Positions 11,016 to 22,036 of a stretch of DNA of 64,000 bases are shown here, piece after piece. The stretch spans positions 48,336,771-48,400,770 of the forward strand of contig CM066737.1 of assembly GCA_033961575.1 (NCBI GenBank). Reading direction: 5' to 3'. The position numbers and the translations under genes are program-made. Every line of letters begins with the position of its first letter. Position 1 is the stretch's first letter. The notes below the pieces were generated by a model, which worked only from the letters and a program-made list of their open reading frames with translations, did no database searches and had not been told where the DNA came from. The DNA comes from Aselliscus stoliczkanus (lineage: Eukaryota > Chordata > Mammalia > Chiroptera > Hipposideridae).

Positions 11016-12052
11016 CCATACTTTGCCATGTATAATGCACTCCCATGTATAAAACACACCCAAATTTTTGGGCCAAACTTTCAGGAAAAACAAAAATCTT
11101 TTGATTAATTTTTTAATTTTAGTTTTTATTTGTTTATATTTAGGTACTTGCTTTTTGTATTATAAAGGAATTTTAGCATTTATTTTTGACATATTATGGT
11201 ACAAGAAATTTTATGTAACAAATAATTATAAAACATAAGGACAGATACAAGGTACAAGAAATTTTATGTATCAGTAAGAAATTTACAATATTTCTGTATC
11301 ATGGAAGGCCAAGAACTCTTCATTGCAAGTTTGTTGTAAGTTCAACAAACCGATTGTCACATTCCAGGGTATTATTTTGCATTCAAGCATCATCATTGAT
11401 TTCTAGAGTTACTCTTTTAACTCATACACATAAATAAAAGAATTAAAACCATTTATATAGATAGGGAATTATTGCGTTGTCAGAAAAGTCATGACACGGG
11501 CTGGCTTAACATTGGTTAAGAGCTGGCTTGGGATGCTAGTAGCCCCCGTTAGGATCCCACATATGAGGGCCAGTGACACTGCCCTCTACATCTAACAACA
11601 GCTCCACCTGGAGCTGGGCTGCACGAGCCCTGGCGACGGTGTAGGCTACAGCCCCTGCTGCAGTGGGCTGCCATAGGCTACAATGAGTGGCCAGCAGCCA
11701 GCGTGAGCGACCATCCAGAGGCCGGCGACCAATCTGCCTCATCTGGGAAGAGCACAATGATGATACCAACATGGGCCAGTGAAGCAACGTCCTCCACAAC
11801 TAGACTGAAGAACAAAAAGAAGACAGCAACTTGTCTGTTCCCCTTCCCCGAGTCCCCAACGCTGTTCCCCTCCCCCAATTCCCCAATAAAATCTGAAAAA
11901 AAAAGAAAAGTCATGACACATTTTTGCAAAGGAAAAAATACATCATGACTTTTCTAACAACCTAATAGTACTACACATGTATAATGCACATCCTTATTTT
12001 TCCCTCACAAATTGGAACAAAAACAGTGTGTATTACACATGATAAAATACAG
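11016..12052. mobile_element. MITE-like DNA transposon with TA duplication
   Basis: Its ends form imperfect inverted repeats: CCATACTTTGCCATGTATAA at 11016 and the complement of ATCATGTGTAATACACACTG read inwards from the right end at about 12052. TA lies outside each end (11014-11015 and 12053-12054). A TA duplication and no coding capacity suggest a non-autonomous Tc1/mariner-pogo-type element of about 610 bases before a SINE inserted at 11498. A 20-base direct repeat, GGTACAAGAAATTTTATGTA, occurs near 11200 and 11251. The family name is not known to me. Confidence 0.55.
11498..11903 (+). mobile_element. Long-form tRNA-headed SINE
   Basis: Sense long SINE with a perfect 16-base target duplication, AGAAAAGTCATGACAC, at 11482-11497 and 11904-11919. 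The target lies in one arm of a pre-existing inverted repeat whose other arm, TCATGACTTTTCT, is near 11944. Confidence 0.92.
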
Positions 12053-12054
12053 TA

Positions 12055-13104
12055 GTTTTCTCAAATATGGCAGTCTTCATTGTTTTATTCCCCATCTTGT
12101 TTTTATTTTTAGCACTTTAATGTGTCACCAGTTCTGTTGTTAGAAACAAATACAAACAGCACACAAAACATTATTTAAACCATCTCCTAAAATGATGAGG
12201 ATGATGTACTTTCCCTAGGTGAAATTGATATTTCTAGGTACTATAGAATTATGTAGGCATCTTTCTTCTTTGATGACTTTCTTCCCAGTGGATGTTATGG
12301 TAATGCATTTTGAGAAAAGTAGTCCTTGGGTAAATCACATTTCCAATACCAATTCATTAAAGCCTTTTCATCAGTACCATCATCTCCAGTTAACAATAGC
12401 TTATAACAACTTAAGCACTCTTGTCTAAGCTGTTAAGGGAGGTGTAATAATGGTGATTCACTAAGTACAGTGCAAAGCTCTAATTTGGTAAAGGTATTAA
12501 AAATCTTGCAGGACAGCAATATGATCAATTTAAAAGAAGGTGGCTGTAAATAAGGTTCTCTCACAGCTACACATGCAGTATGAATATTACAGTATTTAAA
12601 TTTGCTATGAATTTCTTTAGTAGCTGTAAATTCAAAATTGGTTCCCTTGTGCCTGACTGGCATAATTTTCAACATCAGTGATTAAATGTATTGAAAATTT
12701 GCATTGATTAATATATTCACTTTTCATAGGAAATCTCTGTTCACTCAGCAAACAAAGGAAAATACATTTGGTGCAAATCACCACTGAGGTATGGTGTGAT
12801 AACTTAGACTTACATGTGATTTTATAGACATAAATTATACCAGGAAATAGGTTACCAAGAGTATGATTCTAATTTGTGTTGTTTTTGTTTTGTTTGTTTG
12901 TTTTTAATTAATGAAAGCCTCAATTGAAGACATTCTGAATTATCACTAAGCAATTACCAGGCTGTTCTCCTGGGCAGAGACCTTCCATGAAATAGTGAAT
13001 AAACATGAAGAAAACCCAGCCTGTTGCCAACAAATCTCCCACTGAAGGGCCGTATTTTTGGTAAAAAAAAGAAAAAGGAAACAACTAAAAGACATAAGTC
13101 TGAG
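12055..13104. other. Older single-copy DNA
   Basis: No gene or clear repeat. There is a short GTTT-rich run near 12880-12905. Confidence 0.5.
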
Positions 13105-13118
13105 AAAATAAGACAGAG

Positions 13119-13306
13119 CAACTAAGACTGAACATAGCCCCTTGAGATTGGAGGCTACGAGCTGCCAAAGGGGAGCCAGACAGCAACTGGTGCCCTCCAC
13201 AATGAAGACTGAAGAACAACAACTTCGCTGGTCACCCTCTCCAATTCCCCAACACAGTTCCCTTTCCCCAATTCCCCAATAAAAATCTTTTAAAAAAATT
13301 ATAAAA
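13119..13306 (+). mobile_element. 5'-truncated Rhin-type SINE
   Basis: Only the 3' body is present (GAGGCTACGAGCTGCC, CCTCCACAATGAAGACTG, CCCCAATAAAAATC). Perfect target duplications AAAATAAGACAGAG at 13105-13118 and 13307-13320 show that it inserted already truncated. Confidence 0.88.
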
Positions 13307-13430
13307 AAAATAAGACAGAGATCTGCAGTTATCTAAGTCAAGGTCATGGCAGTATTAAATACAGTCACATAGGAAAATGTGCCCACCAGAGAGTGTTATT
13401 CTTTTTTCTCATTTCAGGAACTCAATATTT

Positions 13431-13537
13431 TGTATTTTTTTTTTGAGGGCAATGTCGCTGGTCCTCATATGTGGGACCGAACCGGGGCCGCTGGCTTCCC
13501 AGGCCAGTGCTTAACCACCGCGCCACTCGGCCGGCCC
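13431..13537 (-). mobile_element. Short-form tRNA-headed SINE
   Basis: Antisense short SINE with little divergence and a perfect 15-base duplication, AGGAACTCAATATTT, at 13416-13430 and 13538-13552. Confidence 0.95.
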
Positions 13538-13634
13538 AGGAACTCAATATTTAATGATAGCACAGAAGTTGCATTTAAATAATTCTGTAGTTTTCCAAAC
13601 TACATATGATGGTGATTAAATTATACATTTGTTG

Positions 13635-13744
13635 GGCCAGCCGAGTGGCGTGGTGGTTAAGAGCTGTCTTGGGAGGCTTGAGACGCCATGGGCCCCAGTT
13701 CGGATCCCACATGTGAGGGCCAGTGACACTGTCCTCTAAAAAAA
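13635..13744 (+). mobile_element. Short-form tRNA-headed SINE
   Basis: Sense short SINE. It is flanked by ATTATACATTTGTT on the left and ATTGTACATTTGTT on the right. Confidence 0.9.
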
Positions 13745-13974
13745 AATTGTACATTTGTTTATCATAAAAATATTACATGTGTCAACATGAACATTTGTTC
13801 TTTAAGTAGTAAATTACAGGCAGAGTTGCTACTTTTATTGTTACATTTTTTAAATGTCAGAAAAAGTCATACTTTCTTATTTTATAAATAGTATTTCTAG
13901 CTTAAAATTATAGCATCCTAATTTTTCAAAATGCAGGTACAGTGCTAACAAAACAAAGTCCATAAACATTCAAT

Positions 13975-14125
13975 GACCACTTACTATGTGCCAGGCACTA
14001 TATAATTAGTTTCACCTAATTTAAGTCCCACAACTCATTTTATAGAAAAATAAATTGCTGGGTTGAAAGAGGTCAAGCAGTTTTTTTCTAATAAATTTCA
14101 AGGTCAAGATTCTAAAAGTGCATTT
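13975..14125 (-). repeat. MIR fossil
   Basis: Contains the diagnostic TTACTATGTGCCAGGCACT followed by a CACAACTC, GAGGTCAAG and AAGGTCAAG order typical of an antisense MIR core. It is strongly diverged. Confidence 0.7.
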
Positions 14126-14189
14126 GGGGGATTTAAAAAAATCACATTTAGTAAGACAATATAAACAAAGTTCTATGTGTTCATTAGGG

Positions 14190-14300
14190 CACTGTTTACT
14201 TATTCAACACATTTATTTAATGCCTATTAAGTCCTTGGCAATATTCTAGACACTTGGATACACCAGTAAATAAGAACTCCTGTCCATGTAGAGATTATAT
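14190..14300 (+). repeat. L2 3'-end fossil
   Basis: The ACATTTATTTAATGCCTATT, TATTCTAGACACTTGGATACA and TGTCCATGTAGAGATTATATTCT segments follow the order of the L2 LINE 3' end. Confidence 0.55.
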
Positions 14301-15184
14301 TCTTATTCTTTCCATTGATTATTATTTCTTAATTGAGACTTTATAGTAATATATATTGGCAAAATTTCTAAATGTTTTCAGGATTTTACTTATCTGTTCT
14401 ATAGGTAAAGGAATAAAAGTTATGCAAGCTACTTTTGGCACATTATCTCAATGTCAATATTACTGATTAACATATTTGTGATTATATAATAATTTCTGTT
14501 CTCTATTGAAACTTAATTTTTCCCACCACATGTTGCTACTAGAGTTCTGAAATAAAATCAGTTGTTACTGTATTATTTGTTATTGTAAGAGAGACTCCTT
14601 GAAAATGTTATTTTAAATTATGAAAATATTTTGGTCCAAATTAAAACCATCTGTATAGAGAAGCAACTAAAAAAAATGAAAGCCAAAGATGGAAGATTTT
14701 CCAATGTAGTGTCTCCATAGACAACTGTATTACATCATATATATATACATATAGATATATGTGTGTGTGTGTGTGTTTTAAAAATTCTACAGATTTCACA
14801 AAACTCCTGCTACTCAGAGACAGCCAGAAATTATTCTAAATGGTCATTGCAATTAACTTGGCAGAACCTGAAAAGTTCCATTCATAAAACAGGTACGAAG
14901 TGCAAGTACTCATGCCAATATTTGTGGAAACTTATTTATCATCTTCCCAGATATCGTTTGGCTTGATACTTCGCATCTGGAAGTAGAAAGTTACTAGTAT
15001 AGGACATTACATAAAATTCATGCCACTGAATTGGTCACTCTGGTATACTCTAAGAAGTGTTATTATCTAAGTCACCATCTGTCACCCTGAAATAAGTTAA
15101 GAGAAGCATTAAAAATCTTCTCGATTAAGTAATCACCATAGAAATTTCTCAGCGTGAAAAGGGATGCAGAATTGTTTCTATTAC
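14301..15184. other. Older single-copy DNA with a small (TG)n tract
   Basis: No gene. It has a short AT-rich to (TG)10 microsatellite at about 14738-14776. Confidence 0.6.
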
Positions 15185-15480
15185 ATATTTATTATTATAT
15201 GACAAAAACTATGAGAAATACTTTACATACTTTTTCTCACTTAATCTTTACCATGACAATCCAATACCAGATTAAAAATAAATTGAGATGGGCTGGCCAA
15301 GTGGCACAGTGTTCAAGAGCTGGCTTAGGATGCCAGCGGCCCCGGTTCGGATCCCACATATGAGGGCCAGTGACACTGCCCTCTGGAAAAAAAAATTGAG
15401 ATGTTAAAATACCACCTACAGATAGTAAGTGATAGAGCAGGATTCAATTTTATAGCTGTTCACTCCAATGTCTACACTCT
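15185..15480 (-). repeat. MIR fossil split by a SINE
   Basis: The ACTTTACATACTTTTTCTCA / CTTAATCTTTACCATGACAA segment before the SINE and AGTAAGTGATAGAGCAGGAT after it match successive parts of an antisense MIR. Confidence 0.6.
15291..15392 (+). mobile_element. Short-form tRNA-headed SINE
   Basis: Sense short SINE with target duplication AAATTGAGATG at 15280-15290 and 15393-15403. Confidence 0.93.
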
Positions 15481-15573
15481 CTCATGGTGTACTAGTAACC
15501 TTTAAAGTGGTTCTTTGATTTCTGTAAGAAACTATAAAATTCTCCAAATTGGACATCGTATTTCTATGTCTAT

Positions 15574-15619
15574 TTCTATGTCTAATAAGTATACTTTCTA
15601 TGTCTAATAAGTATACTTT
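15574..15619. repeat. 23-base perfect tandem duplication
   Basis: Two adjacent copies of a 23-base unit beginning TCTATGTCTAATAAGTATAC, at 15574-15596 and 15597-15619. A further partial CTATTTCTATGTC lies upstream. Confidence 0.85.
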
Positions 15620-15984
15620 CAGGGAAGGTGTTGAAGGGAGGCACTTGAAGACCACCAAACTTCCTCTTTTGATAGTTGAGAAAACTGATCCAGAAGAGAT
15701 AAATGATTGATCTAGTGTACTTGTGTTAAATTTTTTTTTTCAATACCAAGATTAGAAACAAATTTCCTATTCTCTTTCTAGTCTTTTGATGCTGAGCCTT
15801 ACCTGGAGCGAAAGGCCTCTAAGAGTCACAGATGATTAATGTCTCATTGTTTTATCCATTACTTTTAATACTGATGTCTCACATCCTCCCTTTAGGTGAA
15901 ATAAATAAATGTCATAGATTACCAGATTAAATGCAGTAAAAAGGTACTTTGGAATGCACTCCTGAACACCTGGCTCTTCAAATA

Positions 15985-16110
15985 TTAAAAAAAAGGAAGT
16001 CAGGTAGAAAGGCAGGAAGAAAAAATGAAGGAGAGGAAGAAGAGAAGGATGGAAGGGAAGGAAGGAAGCAGGGAAGGAGGAAACAGAAGGGAGAAATGGA
16101 AAGAAAATAG
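15985..16110. repeat. Polypurine (GGAA-rich) tract
   Basis: About 120 bases almost entirely of A and G on the plus strand, with GGAAGGAAG runs. The long ORF over it (complement of 15836-16276) is a low-complexity artefact. Confidence 0.8.
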
Positions 16111-17047
16111 TTATTCTCAAATTTTTATTAATTCTTAAGTCTCTGTGAGCCCTACATGGTTGTGATATGTGTTCCATTCCAGGGACTAACTGGCAGGAAT
16201 AACTGGCAGGAGTATTCTCAGACATAAGTTGTTTATGCAAAACTTTGTTAAATCTTACAGTTGCTTTCTTCATCATTTAATTTACTCACAACAATATCAG
16301 AGGAATAAAGTGATTTTTAGATACAATTAACACTTCCATGACTAAGACAGACATATTAGGAGGCAATTTTGTTTTGTTGGAAAACATACTTAAACAATAT
16401 GTACTTAAACAAGTGGTATGAAGATAATTCTACCAACTAATTTCTTTACCATGAATAAAAGGACAAAGTTGAAATCAGAAAGACTAAATTGACAATATTT
16501 GCACCACAATAAAATTGAAATTAGTAGGGTTTCCATGATACTCAAATGAGGAGGATACTCAAACACTCAGAATTTATCCGTGTAGGGAACAAATCAAAGT
16601 CACTCACTTAAGTCATGAATTGCAGTATGGGAACAAATGTCCTGTCAAAATGAAACATTATTTGTTTCAATGAAGAAATAGTTTATTAGCAGCAGGTTGA
16701 GCATACATGCACTCTCCCATCAGCTTCATTCTCATTATAATACGCTGTATCATAGTTCCATCCTGAGCTGAAATCGATAGCTTTTGGCAATCCAGTGAAA
16801 AGTGGTAACCAAACAATGTTTACTATACAATCACATGCTTTCAAACTGATGGGCCTTTTCTGTAGGTTTTTATAGTGATGTACAGATGTTTAGGCTTTAT
16901 AGTCCCATTGAAACAATGCACTATTAATAGTTTTATAAATATGATATATGCTTTTAATCTTAATGTCTTTAATGATATTTTGATTAAGAAATCCTTTAAG
17001 AGGTTCCTATTACTATTTTTTTAAATCAGATAAATGGTACTCAAAAA
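16111..17047. other. Older single-copy DNA
   Basis: A/T-rich; I see nothing recognisable. Confidence 0.5.
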
Positions 17048-17064
17048 CAGTTCTTGAGTTTTCT

Positions 17065-17185
17065 TTCTTTTTCTTTTTCTTTTTTTTTTTTGAGGGCAAT
17101 ATCACTTGCCCTCATATGTGGGACCTGAACCGGGGCCGCTGGCTTCCCAAGGCAGCGCTTAACCACCGCGCCACTCGGTCGGCCC
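17065..17185 (-). mobile_element. Short-form tRNA-headed SINE
   Basis: Antisense short SINE with a perfect 17-base duplication, CAGTTCTTGAGTTTTCT, at 17048-17064 and 17186-17202. Confidence 0.95.
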
Positions 17186-17457
17186 CAGTTCTTGAGTTTT
17201 CTGAGTTGAGGTTTTGAAGATAAAGAGCTCTTAGTGTTTTTTTCTGAGTTATGGTGGCTGGGTGGTAGGCACTGACAATTTGTATTTGCTCTCTACATAA
17301 TTCAATCATTGAAATACTTTTTGTTTTGTTTAGTTGTTTTTAATAAACTAGAAAAAACAGCCTGGACAAATCATAAGATCTTAATATTTTAAGATACCAA
17401 TTGATTGTATTTCAATTTATTATCATCTAATATTTCGATTTTATAAAATTATGTGTC

Positions 17458-17556
17458 GGGCCGGCCGAGTGGCGCGGTGGTTAAGCGCTGGCTTGGGAAG
17501 CCAGAGGCCCTGGTTTGGTCCCACATACGAGGGCCAGTAACACTGCCCTCAAAAAA
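17458..17556 (+). mobile_element. Short-form tRNA-headed SINE
   Basis: Sense short SINE, near consensus in its A-box half. Perfect duplication AAAATTATGTGTC at 17445-17457 and 17557-17569. Confidence 0.95.
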
Positions 17557-17722
17557 AAAATTATGTGTCAATTATATGTGATTGCTTGGACACTATTTTT
17601 CTTTTGACTGGTTGGCCAGAAGCTATAGACTTCAACTTAAGAGGGTATCAAAATTCAGCCTATAATAAAGAGGATGAAGCCAACTGGGAAGTGTATTTAT
17701 GCAACCAGATTTTACAGATCAT

Positions 17723-17871
17723 TTTTTTTTTTTTTTGCAGCTGAGCCATCCTGCCACCTGTTAGCAGCTCAGTGGCAGCTCAGCTTGGGCTGGGCATTGA
17801 ACTGCTGTTGCTCAGAGCTCAGCTCACACCCTTGAGTGAGCTCTTAACCAACTGAGTCACTCGGCTGGCCT
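17723..17871 (-). mobile_element. Third SINE subtype (head plus short CAGCTC body)
   Basis: About 150 bases antisense: a T run, then CCATCCTGCCACCTGTTAGC, CAGCTCAGTGGCAGCTCAGC, GGGCATTGAACTGCTGTTG, and a head ending CACTCGGCTGGCC. CAGATCAT flanks both sides. The same subtype recurs at 27514 and 31802. Confidence 0.85.
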
Positions 17872-17895
17872 CAGATCATAAATATTTTTGCTCTT

Positions 17896-17971
17896 CTATA
17901 TAACGTTGCTAACAATTGTCACCCCAATAAACTTTAATTTAAAAAAAAAAAAAAATTGAGAAAACTGGAAA
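17896..17971 (+). mobile_element. Very short 5'-truncated L1 tail
   Basis: Only the last 45 or so bases of an L1 3' UTR (GTCACCCCAATAAACTTTA) plus an A tail, bounded by a perfect 16-base duplication, AAATATTTTTGCTCTT, at 17880-17895 and 17972-17987. Between the A run and the right duplication sit about 17 extra bases (TTGAGAAAACTGGAAAA), which could be a tiny read-through transduction. Confidence 0.85.
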
Positions 17972-17987
17972 AAATATTTTTGCTCTT

Positions 17988-18934
17988 AAATATTGAAATG
18001 AGCATAAAAAAGTCAATTATCTGGCTTATTTTTACTTTTAATTTCAACACTATGAGGACAAGCAGGTGTGGAAAAAATAAGCATGTTCAATCCATTTAGA
18101 GTATATTGATTCATAGCCGCTTCAGCAAAACATTCTTGAAGCTTTTGTTTCAGCAGGGCATTTATTATTCAAATCAAAGAACAATCATGAAATGAAGATC
18201 TGGTGAATTAGGGAACATAAATTATGTCCATCAAACTTTAGAACATGATAGAATGCTTTTTTATTGATGAAGGTAGGTAGCATCACATGCCTTCACATCT
18301 ATCCATAATGATTCAGAGTAGCATGTTAATTCTATTTACACTTAGGTATAATTCATATTCCACTTTAAAAAATAATTTAATGCTTTATTATATTAGTTAT
18401 GTTATTATAAAAGAAAAAGTTATCAATGAGTATGTTATCTGCTAGTATAAACTGCTAGAGTGAAATGAAGGGATACATTTATTGTGCTCATATTATATAT
18501 TCTTTCAAATCTGTAGACTCATGCTTTCCTTGCCAAGAAATTCATAATTGAAATGCAGTAGACAGATATGTGTGGCAGCAACCTTTGATGTCAATGAGGG
18601 AACTGGTAGTCATATAAAATCAGATGGATCTCAGAACACTGTTGCAAGAAAAAACCCATTGGCTTGATGTTTCCTCCCTTCTTCCATGAAAATTATAGAT
18701 ATGGAATGATTTTTTCAAAATTAACATTTTCATTAAAAAGTTGTAAAGGCAGACTTTGAAACTATACCCAAAAGTGTTTGCCTTCTTTTGGCAATGACAG
18801 TAAAGGTGATTCACTTTAGCCTTGGTACTCCCTTAGAAAAAGCTCACATCTACCTAAGTGTTAACAAGGTCTCTAACAGCAAACACTTGATGAGAAAAAA
18901 AGAAAGGAATCCATACCAATATTACTCATTGATA
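17988..18934. other. Older single-copy DNA
   Basis: A/T-rich; no gene or clear repeat. Confidence 0.5.
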
Positions 18935-19060
18935 TATTAAATAAGCCTTAATTAAGGGCCATCTATGTATCGGGCACTGTGCTAGGTGCTGATGACATGA
19001 TAATAGGCAAAATAGACATGATCCTCTTGTGCATGGAGAAGAAAGTCTAGAGTGTGTAAC
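18935..19060 (+). repeat. L2 3'-end fossil
   Basis: Contains CGGGCACTGTGCTAGGTGCTG, GATAATAGGCAAAATAGACA and GCATGGAGAAGAAAGTCTAG, the order seen in L2-type 3' ends. Confidence 0.55.
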
Positions 19061-19233
19061 AGACTTTATATGAAGAATCACACAAATTCCATATAGGATG
19101 CTATAAGAGAGTTTAATTTAGATTAATTGGTCAAATATGGCTTCTTTAAGAATAACAATTAACCTGGATCTGAAGGATCCATACTACGCCATTTTTTCAT
19201 CAGGCTACAACGTTAATGGAAAAAAAAAATTCA

Positions 19234-19680
19234 GGGCCAGCTGAGTGGCGCGATGGTTAAGAACTGGTTTTGGGATGCCGGCGGCCCCAGTTCGGATCCC
19301 ACATATGAGGACCAGTGACACTGCCCTCTACATCTAACAACAGCTCCACCTGGAGCTGGGATGTGTGAGCCCCGGCGACGGTGTAGGCTGCAGCCCCTGC
19401 TGCAGTGGGCTGCCATAGGCTACAGTGAGTGGCTGTCAGACAGCGTGAGTGGCTGGCAGCCAGTGTGAGCTGCCAATAGCTGCGGTGAGTGACCATCCAG
19501 AGGTCAGCGACTGATCTGCCTCATCCGGGAAGAGCGCAATGATGATACCAACATGGGCCAGTGAAGCAAAGTCCTCCGCAACTAGACTGAAGAACAAAAA
19601 GACAGCAACTTGTCTGTTCCCCTTCCCCGATTCCCCAAAGCTGTTCCCCTCCCCCAAATCCCCAATAAAATCTTTTTAAA
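19234..19680 (+). mobile_element. Long-form tRNA-headed SINE
   Basis: Sense, near-complete long SINE (head, TCTAACAACAGCTCCACC body, CAGCCAGCGTGAGC repeats, AATAAAATCTTTTT tail) between AAAATTCAG duplications. Confidence 0.92.
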
Positions 19681-19689
19681 AAAATTCAG

Positions 19690-20337
19690 TCTCAAGTCTA
19701 GCAGATCCAAAGCCACTTATAATGCTACAGTTGTGTGATGAGTAAATTAAAAAGTCATAGTGTAAAGAGAAAAAACAAACAAAAAATACAAAGAAAAACT
19801 ATTATAAATGTTTCTAAAAGAAAACTGGAGGATATTAAACTATACCCCATTAATGCTTGCTTTATTGTTGAACAATATCAAGATTCCATAGAATGTCTGA
19901 GGTAGAATTCTAATACTTATTAAGACTCGCTTTTAGGGGCACCTGCCATTTTGGGCAACACACGTTTTAGAGACGCCATCTACTGACTACCACAATGACT
20001 GTTAAATACGGTTATTTATACTGGTGAGTGCTGTGGTAGTTTTTACACAGAATAAAATGTCCTTATCCAGGTGCAACAGTCTATGCGAGTACATATTGAA
20101 TTCCCAGCTTCTTTTTTATATGAAAATAATCCTATGAGGGCATAGCAGAGACACTAAAAAAATATTTAAAAAAAGACTAGGATAAACTGCTTTTAAAAAT
20201 AACACATAACTCACTTCAAATACTATCTCATCCCAATTTTTATAGATCAACTTTGCAGACTGTCAAAATTACAAATGGGTTTCCAAAAAAGGAAACAAAA
20301 GAGATGGTCTTTCCCAATCTGGTTAAAAAAAAGTCCT
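19690..20337. other. Older single-copy DNA
   Basis: No gene or clear repeat seen. Confidence 0.5.
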
Positions 20338-20700
20338 GGGGTGACTAGGTGTCTAAATTGGTTAGAGCACAAGTTCTGAACAAGGTTGCTGGTTCTGTTC
20401 CCACATGGGCCAGTGAGCTGTGACCTCTGCAACTAGATTGAAGACAAATACTTGAGCTGAGCTGGTGCTGAGCTGCCAGTGGGAGGTTGGATGGCTCAGC
20501 TGGTTAGAGTGCATGCTCTTAACAACAAGGTTGCCAGTTCAATTCCCACATGGGATAGTGGGCTGTGCCCCTGCAACTAGATTGAAAATGGTGACTGGAC
20601 TTAGAGCTGAGCTGTGCCATCCACAACTAGATTGAAGGACAATGACTTGACTTGAAGCTGATGGATCCTGGAAACACACTGTTATCCAATAAAAAAAGGT
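20338..20700 (+). mobile_element. Rhin-1-like SINE
   Basis: Two tRNA-like modules (GGTTAGAGCAC...GGTTGCTGGTTC and GGTTAGAGTGC...GGTTGCCAGTTC) are each followed by CCCACATGGG and CTGCAACTAGATTGA. The end is CTGGAAACACACTGTTATCC / AATAAAAAAA. This is the copy most like the rhinolophoid Rhin-1 SINE as I know it. Confidence 0.75.
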
Positions 20701-20901
20701 TTTGCCCTAAACTTCATAGGTTAATCTTTTCTTTTTATTAAATAGAAGAGAATAGAAAATAACATAGCTTATTGCACACAGTAAGAATACTCTTGTGAAA
20801 CATTTAGTATGTGTGTATGGGGCGGTGTGTGTTTGTGTGTGTTCTGATTTGCACACTACAATGTATTTCAATGCTATAAATATCAGTCAAAAAATTTTTA
20901 G

Positions 20902-21392
20902 GTCTGGCCAAGTGGCTTGGTTGATTAAGAGTTGGCTTAGATCGCATGCTCCGAGCAACAGGGCCGCCGCTTTGATTTCCACATGGGCCAGTGAAGGCTG
21001 CGCCCTAGCTGAGCTGCCAACAGGTGGCAGGATGGCTCAGCTGGTGTAACAACAAGATTGCCTGTTCAATGGTGCCCACCCACAACTAAAAGATTGAACT
21101 CAGCACCTTGAGTTGAGCTGCTGTCCGGATGGCTCTGTGGATATGTCGTGCTCTCTTAACTACAAGGATGCCGGGTTTGACTCCTGCATGGGATGGTGGC
21201 TATGCCCACCGGCAACTAGATTGAACACAGCGCCTGGAGCTTAGAGGGCACGAGCTGCCAATGGGAAGCCAGATGGTGACTGGCACCCTCCACAATGAAG
21301 ATTAAAGAACAACAACTTGGCTGGTCCCCTCCCCAATTCCCCAACACTCTTCCCCACCCCCAATTACTCAATAAACTCTTTTAAAAAAATTT
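20902..21392 (+). mobile_element. Multi-module Rhin-type SINE
   Basis: Sense SINE with three successive tRNA-derived modules and a tail CCCCAATTACTCAATAAACT. It appears to be the source architecture of the antisense copies at 9858, 23527 and 28316. Confidence 0.75.
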
Positions 21393-21430
21393 GAAAGGCA
21401 CTGGAAAGTTTTCCATGATAATGTGTTAGT

Positions 21431-22036
21431 ATGGTAGGCAGAATTCTAAGAATGACCCCCATGGACCCCCACGCTTGCATAATACCCTCCCCTTAAGTGC
21501 GACTGGAACATGTAAATATGAGATATTAATCTCATGAGTTTGTTGCTTTATTTGGCAAAAGAGATTATCGAGGTGGACCAATCTCATTCCATTAACGCTT
21601 TAAAAGCAGATATCTTCCCCTGGCTAGTAAGTGAAGGGGGAGCCAGAGAAATTGAAGCATGAAAATGATTCTATCTGTAGTTGCTGGCTTTGAAGATGGA
21701 GGGGTCCACATGAAAAAAGATGTGGGCTGCCTCTAGGTACATAGAGCAACCCTCAGCTGACAGCCAGCAAGAGAGCAGAAACCTAGTCCTACAACCTTAA
21801 GGAACTGAATTCCACCAACAGTCTGGCTGAGCATGGGAGCAGATTTTTCTCCAGAGCCTCCAGATAAGAGCTCAGCCCAGCAGGCACACTGACTTAAGTA
21901 TTTTGAGACATTAAGCAGAGAACACAGGTGAGGGCCCTGGACACCTGACTTACAGAACTATGAGGTAATAAATGAGTGTTGTTTTAAGTCACTAGATTAT
22001 TGGTAATTCATTACATAACAATAGAAATCTAATACA
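21431..22036 (+). mobile_element. Solo LTR of MLT1-type MaLR retrotransposon
   Basis: Ancient endogenous-retrovirus-like LTR. It starts TGTTAGTATGGTAGGCAGAA and contains GCTGGCTTTGAAGATGGAGG, CTACAACCTTAAGGAACTGA, CAGAGCCTCCAGATAAGAGC, the polyadenylation region GGTAATAAATGAGTG, and the end TAGAAATCTAATACA. These landmarks are in the order I know from MLT1 LTRs. No internal retroviral genes are present. Confidence 0.75.

Noticed and set aside
15836..16276. 146-codon ORF on the minus strand
   Set aside because: Its middle is the translation of the polypurine tract; no domain and no supporting context.
17458..17530. Functional tRNA genes at SINE heads
   Set aside because: The heads carry A- and B-box-like motifs (GAGTGGCGCGGTGGTTAAG, GGTTCGGTCCC) but occur dozens of times with poly(A) tails and target duplications, and they do not end in a proper acceptor stem.
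21431..22036. An endogenous retrovirus with coding genes
   Set aside because: Only an LTR-like sequence is present, without primer-binding site, polypurine tract or gag/pol-like reading frames on either side.
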